A stretch of 64,000 nt of DNA from Salsipaludibacter sp963735045 (lineage in GTDB: Bacteria; Actinomycetota; Nitriliruptoria; Nitriliruptorales; Nitriliruptoraceae). The stretch is from positions 1 to 64,000 of the forward strand of contig CAVTIZ010000003.1 in assembly GCA_963735045.1 (NCBI GenBank), in the 5' to 3' direction. Both the position numbers and the translations under genes were made by a program. Position 1 is the stretch's first letter. Every line of letters begins with the position of its first letter. Positions 1 to 7,539 of this stretch are shown one piece after another. Under the pieces are notes generated by a model. It searched no databases. It saw only the letters and a list, made by a program, of their open reading frames with translations, and was not told the origin of the DNA.

Positions 1-1036
1 TCGAGCGGCCGGGTGGGTCTTCGTCGGGCGCCCTGCATCTGTCTGTGCCGCTTGGCGCCACGGGCTGTGGGCGACGCTCACTGTGGGCGTAGGCCGCCGC
101 GTCGAGGAGGTCGGCCACGGTGGCGGCGATGGCATCGGGGTCGCCTCCGTGGTCGAGTTCGGATCTGGCAGTGTCAGCGGCGTCGAGCGACGGCTCGCCA
201 CGGGTCACCGTCGGCTGGGTCGATGTTCCATCGTTGTTGGAGTCGTGGCCAGGACAGGTCTTTGGCGAGTTTGGATCCTCCGTACATGATCTGGGTGCCG
301 TCGGCGGTGCGGTCGCCGGGCCACCCGACGGAGTAGCCGGTGATCTGGTCGTCGTTGATGGTGGAGTAGCGCAGGTTGACGACGACGCCGGCGTTGTCGA
401 GGTGTTCGACGAACCCCGGTCGCTGATCGGCGCGGCGGCGGCGAGCCGGAGCTTCGTCGCGGAGGGCGTCGCGGGGGTGGCGTGGCGTTCGGCGCGGGCG
501 GCCTTTTCGACTTCGCCGCGGGTGGCGGGCAGGTGGTTGCGGGAGTGGGCGGGGCGGTGGAGCGCAGCCCGTAGCGGGCTTCGGCGTCGAGGCAGGCGTC
601 GCGGACGCTGCGGTAGTCCCCGCGGAGGTCTTCGACGGGTGCCGTCTTCACGGACCAGGACGGCGGCGATGTGGATGTGGTGGTCGGCGTGGCGGACGGC
701 GACCCAGGGGCAGGCGGCGGTGCCGTCGCCGGCGTCGAGCCCGACCCGGGCGGCGAGGTCGCGGGCGATGTCGGCCCACTCGTCGTCGGTCAGGGTGCGG
801 TCTTCGGGGGCGACCCGCATGGAGCAGTGCCACACGTGCTTCTCCGGGACGGATGCGGCGTAGGCCAGCGGGGTGCGCATCATGGCCAACAGCCGGTCGA
901 GGTCGTTGTCGAGGTCGCTGCCCACCCACGACGTGACGACGTGCGGGTCGACGTGTTCTTCGGCCCGTCCGGGGCCGAACAGGTAGGCGATCAGCCCACC
1001 GAGGCGTTCCCCTCGCGGGGCGACCTTGCCGATCAT
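1..1036 (-). pseudogene. Relaxase/mobilization nuclease, frameshifted, runs off left edge
   Basis: From ATG at 1036 the protein opens MIGKVAPRGERLGGLIAYLFGPGR, with a candidate catalytic Tyr at residue 18, and later has the His-rich relaxase metal site ADHHIHIAAVLV. Such enzymes nick oriT and pilot single-stranded DNA during conjugation. The frame is not continuous. After LVREDGTR the conserved DYRSVRDACLDAEARYGLRS lies in another frame (shift near 630). It returns to the first frame near 560 (RGEVEKAARAERHATP). Near 200 a TGA follows RAVARRR while the protein-like sequence continues in a third frame to the window edge. Together the pieces read as one relaxase. It follows mobC with overlapping ends. 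Three frameshifts mean it is either a decayed copy or the sequence has indel errors here. Confidence 0.8.
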
Positions 1037-1431
1037 CGCCGGCCTCCAGCCGGTCGGCGGCGGCGTCGGCGCGGGCCTGCAGGTCGGCGACGGCGCGGGC
1101 GGCGGCGGTGGCGAGCCGTGAGGAGCTGGTCGGGGGCGCGGCCGGTCTCGTTGAGCTTGTGGACGGCCTGGTTGAGGTTGGTCCCGATCCGCACGGCCTG
1201 GGTGCGGGCCTGGGTCAGTTCGGCCAGCAGCCGCCGCTCCAGCCCCGACGCCGCGACGGTGCGGCGGTCGAGCACCGACAGGCAGGCCTGGGCGCACCAC
1301 GCCGCCAGCGACAGCCCGGACGCGGCCGCGGCCCGGGTGATGTCGGCGTGTTCGTCGTCGGTGAACGACACGGTCACCCGGCGGCCGAAGGGGCCGTGGC
1401 GGCGGGGTCGACGTGCGGCCTGGCGGGTCAC
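1033..1431 (-). pseudogene. mobC: MobC-like relaxosome accessory protein, 3' frameshift
   Basis: From a GTG at 1431 the product has a ribbon-helix-helix-like segment (RRVTVSFTDDEHADITRAAA) and the MobC hallmark RIGTNLNQAVHKLNETG. MobC proteins bind oriT and help the relaxase open the nick region. The last 30 residues of the open frame are arginine-rich nonsense, while the neighbouring frame reads ATAAARAVADLQARADAAADRLEAG, a plausible helical C-terminus, so a one-base shift near 1110 is likely. The frame stays open upstream to 1731, but that stretch crosses strong dyads and reads as low-complexity, so I chose the GTG close to the domain. It lies directly upstream of the relaxase. Confidence 0.75.
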
Positions 1432-1464
1432 CGGCCGCGCCTCGTGGTGCGGGTGGGGTTGGGG

Positions 1465-1577
1465 GGTGCGCCCGCGCTCGGGCGCACCGCCGGTCTGGGG
1501 CTGCCACCCCGCGGGTGGCAGCCGCCATGCACGTGCGTCGCTGTCGCCCCCGCGGGGCGATAGTGATGCACTGTGCA
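1465..1577. other. Candidate origin of transfer (oriT): four consecutive dyads
   Basis: Four inverted repeats lie in about 110 bases just upstream of mobC: GGTGCGCCCG/CGGGCGCACC (1465-1488, 4-base loop), GGCTGCCACCC/GGGTGGCAGCC (1499-1523, 3-base loop), TCGCCCC/GGGGCGA (about 1544-1560) and ATGCAC/GTGCAT (1565-1577). The first two arms are perfect. The position next to mobC and a relaxase gene is where mobilizable elements carry oriT. The nick site cannot be assigned by eye. Confidence 0.5.
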
Positions 1578-1727
1578 TATCTTGCTGCGCGGCCGTTCGA
1601 AATGTTCGTGCCGGCCAGTGCCAGCGGCCATGGCGGCCCGTGCGGCGGAGCGGGTGACGGTGTCGGAGCCGGTGCGGGCTGCCCGGGGCAGTGACGGTGA
1701 CGGGGGCTGGAGAAGTGGTGGGGTTCG

Positions 1728-2245
1728 TCATCGCCGCAGCCGTCCGTGTGGGGCCGTGTCAGGAGTCGACGGGGCCGGTGGGCGTGGGGTTGGGGGGAGG
1801 AGGTCGGCGAGACTTGCCGGTGGTGGTGGACGGTTGACGGTGACGCGGATCCCGCTGTTGCAGGCGTGGCCGACGGCGCGGGTGACCAGCGCGGCGTTGG
1901 TCGCGTCCAGGCACGGCAGCAGCTCACCCAGGCGGACGTCGTGGCGGCCGGCCAGCGAGGTGGCCACGGCCAGGATGGCCCGTTCGGAACTCGAGGCGAC
2001 CAGGAGCCGTGGTCGGTGGGGTCGGCGAGCCGGTCGCCGACGGTGTGCCAGTCGATGGCGGCCATGGCAGGCCGGTCGCCGTCGGCGGGCCAGGTGGCGA
2101 TGTGGCCGTCGGTGTGCAGCCGGCTCGGCCAGATGCCGTGGCCGACCAGGAGCTCGACGGCGGCCTCGGTGGGGACGTGGCCGGCCGCGCCGTGGCGCAG
2201 CATGGCGGCGAGGTCGGCACGATCGGGGGATCGGTTGGCGGTCAT
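1728..2245 (-). pseudogene. Hypothetical mobile-element protein, one frameshift
   Basis: From ATG at 2245, preceded by an AAGGA ribosome binding site, the product opens MTANRSPDRADLAAMLRHGAAG and continues through IDWHTVGDRLADPTDHGSW. Near 2000 the sensible sequence moves to another frame (SSERAILAVATSLAGRHDVR, then LGELLPCLDATNAALVTRAVGHACNSG), which ends at 1728. The whole would be about 170 residues. I recognise no family. It sits between the ardC-like block and the putative oriT, a usual place for accessory transfer genes. Confidence 0.5.
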
Positions 2246-2373
2246 GATGGGTCCTTCCCTGGGTGGCGGAGGTCGGAGGCGGGTGGCGGGTGGTGGTCGT
2301 CCACACCGGGTCGGACCGGAAGCCCGCACGCCGTCGTGGTGGGGCATGCTGGGGCCGACGGGAGGTCCGGATC

Positions 2374-2580
2374 ATGGGCGAGTTCGACGGCTCGGAGCAG
2401 CGACGTCGCGACGCGGAGGTGATGGCGTTCATGCAGCAGCTGCGCGCGACGGGGGCGGTCGTGGTCTCCGAGGTCCAGGCCAACGACGGCACGCCGTCGG
2501 CCGGCGACCTGGCCGCGGTGGACGAGGCGGTGGCGCTTCATCGCTGGGCCACGTGGCCGGCGCCCGTGGTGGGCGAGTAG
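2374..2580 (+). CDS. Small hypothetical protein (68 aa)
   Basis: This is the only plausible plus-strand gene in the mobile-element segment. ATG at 2374 follows a GGGAGG ribosome binding site 7 bases away. The product (MGEFDGSEQRRRDAEVMAFM..., ending WATWPAPVVGE) has balanced composition and looks like a small soluble alpha-beta protein. It faces the minus-strand genes and its last 43 bases overlap the end of the hypothetical at 2538. No family recognised. Confidence 0.45.
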   Translation: MGEFDGSEQRRRDAEVMAFMQQLRATGAVVVSEVQANDGTPSAGDLAAVDEAVALHRWATWPAPVVGE

Positions 2581-3269
2581 GTCCGGTGGTGGTCCGACAG
2601 TGCGACACGGGCGGCGCCCAGGGGCGGTCGGCCGGTGGCGGTGAGGCGCAGGCGGGGTGACAGCACGGTGTCGATGACGGGCCGGCCCGAGGTGACGTTG
2701 ACCCCCAGCGCGACCGGGTGGGTGCGGTCCCCGATGCGGACGGCGGCGGAGATGTCGATGCGGGGGTAGCTGGCCTGGATGATGCTGCGGGTGACGTCGA
2801 CGCGGCCGTGACCCAGCGGGCGGGCCAGCCGCCGGAACTTGTCGGCCAGGGCGGGGTGCAGCAGCGGCGCCACCGACGCGGGTGGGCGGATCCCCGCGAG
2901 CACCTCGGCGACCGGGAGGCGTGTAGGTGTCGATGATCGTGGTGTGCAGCTCGGCCGGCATCGACGCCGCCGGCCGGATCGTCGTGGTCGGTGCGGGTGA
3001 TGGCGGGTTCGAGCCGGGTGGCCCGGTAGGGCAGGTCCGGGTCGCGGTGCGGGGAGGTCCACAGGTCCACGGCGACCGGGAGCCCGTTGCCGCCGGACAG
3101 GCGGTCGGCGACCACGATCGCGTCGCGGCCACGCAGCTCGACGGTGAGCGACTTCGGGCAGGGTCGGGTGGTCTTCGACGATCAGGCAGGCCCGGACGGT
3201 GTCGACCGGGCCGGTGCGGTCCAGGACGGGCCGGCCAGCGAGCTCGGCCACGAGGGTCTCGAGGCCCAT
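2538..3269 (-). pseudogene. Hypothetical mobile-element protein, several frameshifts
   Basis: From ATG at 3269 the product begins MGLETLVAELAGRPVLDRTG and VRACLIVEDHPTLPEV. It continues in a second frame (VELRGRDAIVVADRLSGGNG, then LPVAVDLWTSPHRDPDLPYR), briefly in a third (AELHTTIIDTYTPPG), and returns to the first (PVAEVLAGIRPPASVAPLLH, then VDVTRSIIQASYPRIDISAA and HPVALGVNVTSGRPVIDTVL). At least three indels are needed to join these. I recognise no family. It follows the ardC-like gene in the same direction and may be an accessory or replication-linked gene of the element. Confidence 0.5.
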
Positions 3270-4339
3270 CACCGCACCACCCGGCGCCGCGCCGCCGGCC
3301 GGTGTGCCGCCGGCGCCGGCGCCGGCGGGGTGGCCGGCGCGGGCGGCCCGGGGGACCGCACGTGGCAGGGCCCCGGCGCCGTGGCGGGCCATCGCCGTCG
3401 CCACGTCGACAGGTTCGACCTCGACTTGACCCTTCGACTCGGACGCGGCCCGTCGGGCCGGTGTTGGCGTCGGCCGGGGTGGTGGGGCTGTGGGGTGGGC
3501 AGAGGTCGTCGACGATGTGGCCGACGCGGTCGCCGAGGGCGGCCAGCCGTGTCGGGTCGCCGTCGACCCAGGTGGCGATGTAGTGGGCGGAGGTGGCGGT
3601 GAGGTCGAACCCGTAGAGGGCGGCGATGGTGTGGGCGGTGGCTTCGGCGACGGCTTCGCAGTCGCCACGGTGGTGGCGGTAGTAGCGGGGGTCGCGGCGC
3701 GTCCAGCGCGTCGCGCAGCTGCGGGTCGTGGCGGTGGGCGAGTTCGTGGGCGAGGGTGGCGACCTGGTCGCCGTGGGTGTCGGCGGCGTTGAGCGTGATC
3801 GTGTCGGTGGCGGGCCGCCAGTAGCCGGACAGGCCCGGTGGCATCCCGTCCCGGTACTCCACCGCCACACCGTGGGTGTGGCAGTGGCCGAACAGGTGGG
3901 CCGCGAGATCCTCCGGGGCCCGGGCCGGGGCGGCCGGGCCGTCGTCGAGCGGGTCGCCTTGGGTCTGGGTGATGTCGAAGACGTACCCGGTCCCGAACGC
4001 GACCTTGCGGCGTCGCACCCGCGGGGCGAGTCGCCGTTGGTGGGTGGGGGGATGCGGGTGCCGTCGGGGTCGACCCAGTAGGGCCGGGGGACGGTGATCA
4101 CGATGCCGTGTTCGCCCTTGGTGATGGTGCGGCCGAGCGAGTTCCAGGTCTTGATGGAGGCGACGCGGGTGGCGTCGGGGCGTTGGGCGGCGATGAGCAT
4201 GCGGTTGCGGGGCGAGTAGGTCCGGAACCGGGCCATGCGGGCCAGCCAGGTGGCGTAGTCGCCGGAGTCCACGATGCGTTCGAGCTCGTCGGCCAGGGCG
4301 GTCTCGGCGGCGTGGCGGCGTTGGTTGTCGGGTGGTCAC
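3270..4339 (-). pseudogene. ardC: ArdC-like antirestriction protein with zincin motif, frameshifted
   Basis: A GTG at 4339, 4 bases after the previous stop and behind a GGAGG site, starts a protein that joins across frames to an ArdC-like N-domain (ETALADELERIVDSGDYATW, RNRMLIAAQRPDATRVASI, TWNSLGRTITKGEHGIVITV). After another shift a metallopeptidase-like part follows (GTGYVFDITQTQGDPL, then ATLAHELAHRHDPQLRD with the HExxH zinc motif). A final shift gives DPRYYRHHRGDCEAVAEATA and SAHYIATWVDGDPTRLAALG. ArdC proteins bind single-stranded DNA and protect incoming plasmids from restriction. At least three frameshifts suggest it is inactive or mis-sequenced. The 3' boundary is approximate. Confidence 0.7.
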
Positions 4340-4343
4340 GGGG

Positions 4344-4610
4344 TCACCTCCGGGGACGGTTGGGTGGGGTGGTGGTGACGGCCAGGACGTCGGCGGCCAG
4401 CGCCGAGGCGTCCTCGAGCAGCCCACCGATGACTTCGAGACGTTCGGCAAGCCCGATCAGGACCGACCCGTGGGCCCGGCCGGCACGCAGGTGGCGTTCG
4501 CCGTGGCAGGCTGCGATCGCGGCCACGTCGTGGGCTTCCAGGGCGTGCGCGGCCGCGGTGGCGGCGATGTCGCCGGCCAGGACGTCGACACGGTCGGGCC
4601 AGCCGTTCAT
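4344..4610 (-). CDS. Possible separate 88-aa hypothetical gene within the RadC frame
   Basis: An internal ATG at 4610 is preceded by GGGGGTGA 4 bases away, which would serve as a ribosome binding site and also contains a TGA in another frame, exactly where an upstream radC could end. The product (MNGWPDRVDVLAGDIAATAA, HALEAHDVAAIAACHGERHL, then SVLIGLAERLEVIGGLLEDA) is helical and unlike RadC. I infer it was once a separate gene, joined in frame to radC by an indel. Function unknown. Confidence 0.4.
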   Translation of the reverse strand: MNGWPDRVDVLAGDIAATAAAHALEAHDVAAIAACHGERHLRAGRAHGSVLIGLAERLEVIGGLLEDASALAADVLAVTTTPPNRPRR

Positions 4611-5213
4611 GGCGTCACCCCCCGACCGCGCGCGGTCCGCCGGGCCGGCGTCGGGCGCGACGCCGGGCTGGACGAGCGGCTGGGCGGGGTGGTGGCGGCG
4701 ACCGAGGCGGGCAGCGATGCCGAGGGCGTCGTCGTAGCGTTGGGCGTACAGGGCCTGTTGGAAGCCCTTGTCGGGGGCGAGCTGGCCGCGGCGGGCCATC
4801 GACGTCCAGCCGTGGTCGCCGACCACGAGGTGGTCGAGCAGGTCGATGCCGAGCAGCTCGCCGGCCGCGACCAGCCGCCGGGTCACCGACACGTCATCGG
4901 TGGACGGTTCGGGATTCCCGGACGGGTGGTTGTGGGCCACCAGCACCGCGGATGCGCCCAGCGCGACCGCGTCGCGGTAGATCTCGCGTGGGGACATGAA
5001 GGTGTGGTCGACCGACCCGATCGACACCGTCACGATCCCCAGCGGGCGGTGGCGGGTGTCGACGCCGACCAGCAGGCAGTGCTCCCGGTCCAGGCCCTGC
5101 AGCTGTCCGGTGAGCAGCCGTGCCGCCTCCTCGGGCGAGTCGATCGGGGTCGCGTCGAGGTCGGCCGCGACGAAGCGGCGGGCGACCTGGTCGGGGTGGT
5201 CGAGCCCGGTCAT
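4344..5213 (-). CDS. radC: RadC-family JAB/MPN domain protein with fused C-terminal segment
   Basis: From ATG at 5213 the open frame gives 289 residues. Residues 1-160 match the RadC/JAB domain: LLVGVDTRHRPLGIVTVSIG, MSPREIYRDAVALGASAVLV and the JAMM metal motif AHNHPSGNPEPSTDD. The family is common on mobile elements, with an unsettled role in DNA metabolism. The last 100 residues are not RadC-like (see the 88-aa entry). The start overlaps the stop of the preceding 53-aa gene (ATGA), which supports operon translation. It is the only sizeable gene in the first 6.7 kb whose recognised domain is uninterrupted. Confidence 0.85.
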   Translation of the reverse strand: MTGLDHPDQVARRFVAADLDATPIDSPEEAARLLTGQLQGLDREHCLLVGVDTRHRPLGIVTVSIGSVDHTFMSPREIYRDAVALGASAVLVAHNHPSGNPEPSTDDVSVTRRLVAAGELLGIDLLDHLVVGDHGWTSMARRGQLAPDKGFQQALYAQRYDDALGIAARLGRRHHPAQPLVQPGVAPDAGPADRARSGGDAMNGWPDRVDVLAGDIAATAAAHALEAHDVAAIAACHGERHLRAGRAHGSVLIGLAERLEVIGGLLEDASALAADVLAVTTTPPNRPRR

Positions 5214-5371
5214 GGCCGACCCCCGGCCCGGCGGGCAACCAGCCGGCGCAGCCGCACGATCGGGGTGTGGTCAGGCAGACCGAGGTGGCGCTGCCACGCG
5301 TCCAGCAGCGCCAGGAACCGTTCGGGCTCGCCCGGGCGACGGACCCGGCCGTCATAGGTCGGCTCACCCAT
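5210..5371 (-). CDS. Small hypothetical protein (53 aa) between rep and radC
   Basis: ATG at 5371 overlaps the stop of the upstream rep-like frame (ATGGGTGA) and its own TGA overlaps the radC start (ATGA). The product runs MGEPTYDGRVRRPGEPERFL, ALLDAWQRHLGLPDHTPIVR, LRRLVARRAGGRP. It is basic at the C-terminus and leucine-rich. Overlaps on both sides argue that it is really translated and coupled to its neighbours. No family recognised. Confidence 0.6.
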   Translation of the reverse strand: MGEPTYDGRVRRPGEPERFLALLDAWQRHLGLPDHTPIVRLRRLVARRAGGRP

Positions 5372-6053
5372 GGCCCACCCCCGATCCGGCCAGCTCGCGC
5401 CCCCGGGCGCTGCCCGGCTGGGTGCTGGTGAGCAGCGCCTCGAGGCGGGCCTGCAAGCCGTTCTTCGGTGGGGGATGGGCCGGACACGGCGGCAGCTGCT
5501 CGGGCATCGCCACGGCCGCGAGATCGTCCCCGAGCGCGGTCACGGCGTCGGCCAGGTCCAGGTCGGGACGTGCCAGGTGGGCGCCGGCGATCCGGCCGGC
5601 AACACGGGCTCGCAGGATCCGCGGCGACGTCACCGCGAACCCGGCCAGCGGGCCGTCCAGCTCCGCCGCGACCAGCCGCGCCAACACGCCGTCGGCCAGC
5701 ACCGCGCTCGCGGCATCCGCCCACGCCCGGTCCCGGCCCGGATCCGGACCGTCGTCGGAGGGGTGGGTCGTTGGGTCGGCTGCGGGTGGGTCGTCGTCGG
5801 CCGGGTACAGCGCAGGACGGGGAGGTCGCGGCGGCGGGGCCGGTTGCGGCGACGGTGCGGGGTCGGTTGGCAGGTCCCAGCCGCGGGTGACCGCGGCCAC
5901 CACCCACCCGGCCGGGTTGCGCACCGTCGCGGTGTCCAGCGCCGCAAGCGCCGCCGTGACCCGTTCGGGAGCGTCGGACGCGAGCCGGACGGCCTGGTCG
6001 GCGTCCACGCCGACGGCAACGAGGCGGCCGGTCAGTTCCTCGCGCGCGCCCTG

Positions 6054-6080
6054 TTGTTGTTCTTCTTCTCCAACAACAAC
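6054..6080. repeat. Low-GC inverted repeat inside the rep-like gene
   Basis: GTTGTTGTT and AACAACAAC form perfect 9-base arms around a CT-rich spacer, in a stretch far lower in G+C than its surroundings. On the minus strand it encodes runs of Leu, Lys/Glu and Asn/Gln depending on frame, next to the third frameshift. It could be a structural or unwinding element; function unknown. Confidence 0.4.
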
Positions 6081-6090
6081 TTCTTTGTTA

Positions 6091-6162
6091 TGTCGCAAAT
6101 CCACGGTGTCGCGTGGATTGCGACACGGTGGACGGCACCGTGTCGCAAGAATTGCGACACGG
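6091..6162. repeat. Two dyads sharing TGTCGCAA...TTGCGACA (possible replication or partition sites)
   Basis: The first dyad (6091-6125) pairs TGTCGCAAATCCACG with CGTGGATTGCGACA, with one unpaired A. The second (6138-6162) is perfect: CCGTGTCGCAA, 3 bases, TTGCGACACGG. Both contain the half-site TGTCGCAA, so one protein could bind both. They lie inside the rep-like gene, as happens for origins of some plasmids and integrative elements. Binding by the encoded winged-helix protein is inference. Confidence 0.5.
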
Positions 6163-6974
6163 TCCAGAAACGTCGCTCTGTGGACGATTCAGCCCGATCC
6201 GTCGTTTCGGGCTCGGCGCTATCCACAGGTCGCCGGACAGGGGTTGACACGTCGGCGTCAGCGTTGTCCACAGTCCCGCGATTGGGGGTTGACACCGCCG
6301 TGCTGCCCGATGGCGGGGTGTGGGTGAACCGCTCCAGGCAGGCCGACGGGTCCAGCACGTAGCGCGACTGCGCGTACATCCCCGAGCCCGCCTGCGCGGT
6401 GTTCCTCGTGCAGCACGAAGCCGTGCTCGCGGAGCCGGCCGAGGTGCTTGGTGACGGTGTTGGTGGCCAGCCCGAGGTTGTCGGCCAGCCGGCGCACGTT
6501 GGTCTCGGCGACCAGCCGGCCGTCGTCGTCGAGCCGGGCGTCCAGCGCGATGTCTTCCAGGATCGCCCAGGCGATCGGCTCCGACGGCACGCTTGACCGC
6601 ACGCGAGGAGGGGAAGACCTTCGCGAAGGGTTCGGCGCGGCCGACGATGCGGCCGTCGGAAAGGATGCGGCCGTACTCCTGGCCGAACGCGACGATGTCG
6701 CGCGCCTGGAGGCTCCGGTCAGCTCCGCCGGCGGTCATGGTGCTACCTCGGCTCGGCCCCCTTCGACTGGGCTTGCCGCGTCCGGTGGCCGGGCGCGCTC
6801 TGGCACGGCTCGGGCACGACACCGACAACCGCCGAGGTAGTGCGCGGTGCCATTGCGGTGCCGATACTCCGTACCGGGCCGTTCCTGCGGGTTGCGTTGC
6901 GTCCCATGCTGGACGCATTTCGCCTGCTCAGCGGCACATAGCGGGATGTGGCGGGATCCCCTGAACAGCTTCAG

Positions 6975-6999
6975 TAGGGTTCGATCCCCTGCCTCCCAG
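6975..6999 (+). other. tRNA 3'-end-like fragment, possible attachment site
   Basis: TAGGG TTCGATC CCCTG folds as a T-arm with the canonical TTCGATC loop, followed by CCTCCCA like an acceptor strand. No matching 5' half (TGGGAGG) occurs in the preceding 100 bases, so it is only a 3' fragment. Such fragments mark the distal end of elements that integrate into tRNA genes, and this one lies where the mobile-element genes stop. The matching tRNA would lie left of the window. Confidence 0.35.
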
Positions 7000-7002
7000 C
7001 TA

Positions 7003-7539
7003 CCTGCAATCGCCGGTGAGTTCAACGGGTGATTGCAACACCTCGTTGATCTGTGGAAGATCCGCCCGGACAACGAGGTGGCGATGCCCTACATGCTGAC
7101 CGACGACGAGAGTGACGACAGAGGCTGGGCTCGATCCGGGCTGTCGAATGTCACCCCGAGCACGGCACGAGCTGGCCGGAGCCGGAGTCCGGGCCATCTC
7201 GACGCATCGTCCGGCACTCGAACTCTCGGACTGCTGCTGCCCAGGCCCAAGGTGCTGCGCGTGACCAGCCGGGACACCGACACCGACGTCCTCCGTCCGT
7301 CCCCGTGCTCTCACTCCAACAGTCGCTGACGTACGCAGGACCGCTGCCGCGAAGTCGATCATCGGGCGCAATGCTCCACGTCCGGCTCGGGGCTGCTGGC
7401 AATCGTTGCTGCCGGATTGCTGCTGTGCCTGTCTAGGGTGAAGTCATCGGTGTCGGGGGCGCTGTGCTCGGGCCGTGTCGGCGTGGCATGCGAGCTGTGC
7501 GGAGCCGAGGTTGAGCCGCCCCCGGGACGGGAGGCCGCG
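7003..7539. other. Region without a supported gene
   Basis: Short open frames exist on both strands but none has convincing composition or a ribosome binding site. A loose hairpin (TGCAATC, 17 bases, GATTGCA) lies at 7006-7036. The end of the region holds the GGGAGG site for the gene starting at 7540. Confidence 0.4.

Larger units (their letters stand above)
5364..6738 (-). pseudogene. Replication-initiator-like winged-helix protein, frameshifted
   Basis: From ATG at 6738 (MTAGGADRSLQARDIVAFG) the parts join as follows: SSRAVKRAV, shift near 6593, then PSEPIAWAILEDIALDA and the helix-turn-helix VRRLADNLGLATNTVTKHLG; shift near 6383, then GSGMYAQSRYVLDPSACLER; shift near 6050 in a GC dinucleotide run, then GAREELTGRLVAVGVDADQA and VRNPAGWVVAAVTRGWDLP. 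A DNA-binding N-terminus plus a C-terminal block of the form VRNPAGW...GWDL is typical of replication-related proteins on actinobacterial plasmids and integrative elements. It heads the minus-strand operon. Two dyads lie inside it. Three indels make it a probable pseudogene. Confidence 0.55.

Noticed and set aside
1432..1731. Long N-terminal extension of MobC
   Set aside because: The frame is open to 1731, but this stretch crosses the strong dyads of the putative oriT and encodes low-complexity sequence.
6050..6110. Programmed frameshift site in the rep-like gene (slippery tract plus hairpin)
   Set aside because: The same gene needs two other indels without any such signals, so decay or sequence error is simpler.
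6735..7073. Minus-strand 112-codon frame with YRHRNGTAHYLGGCRCRA
   Set aside because: The short segment looks like a small Cys/His protein, but there is no good start or ribosome binding site, the flanks are shadow-like, and it overlaps the tRNA-like fragment.
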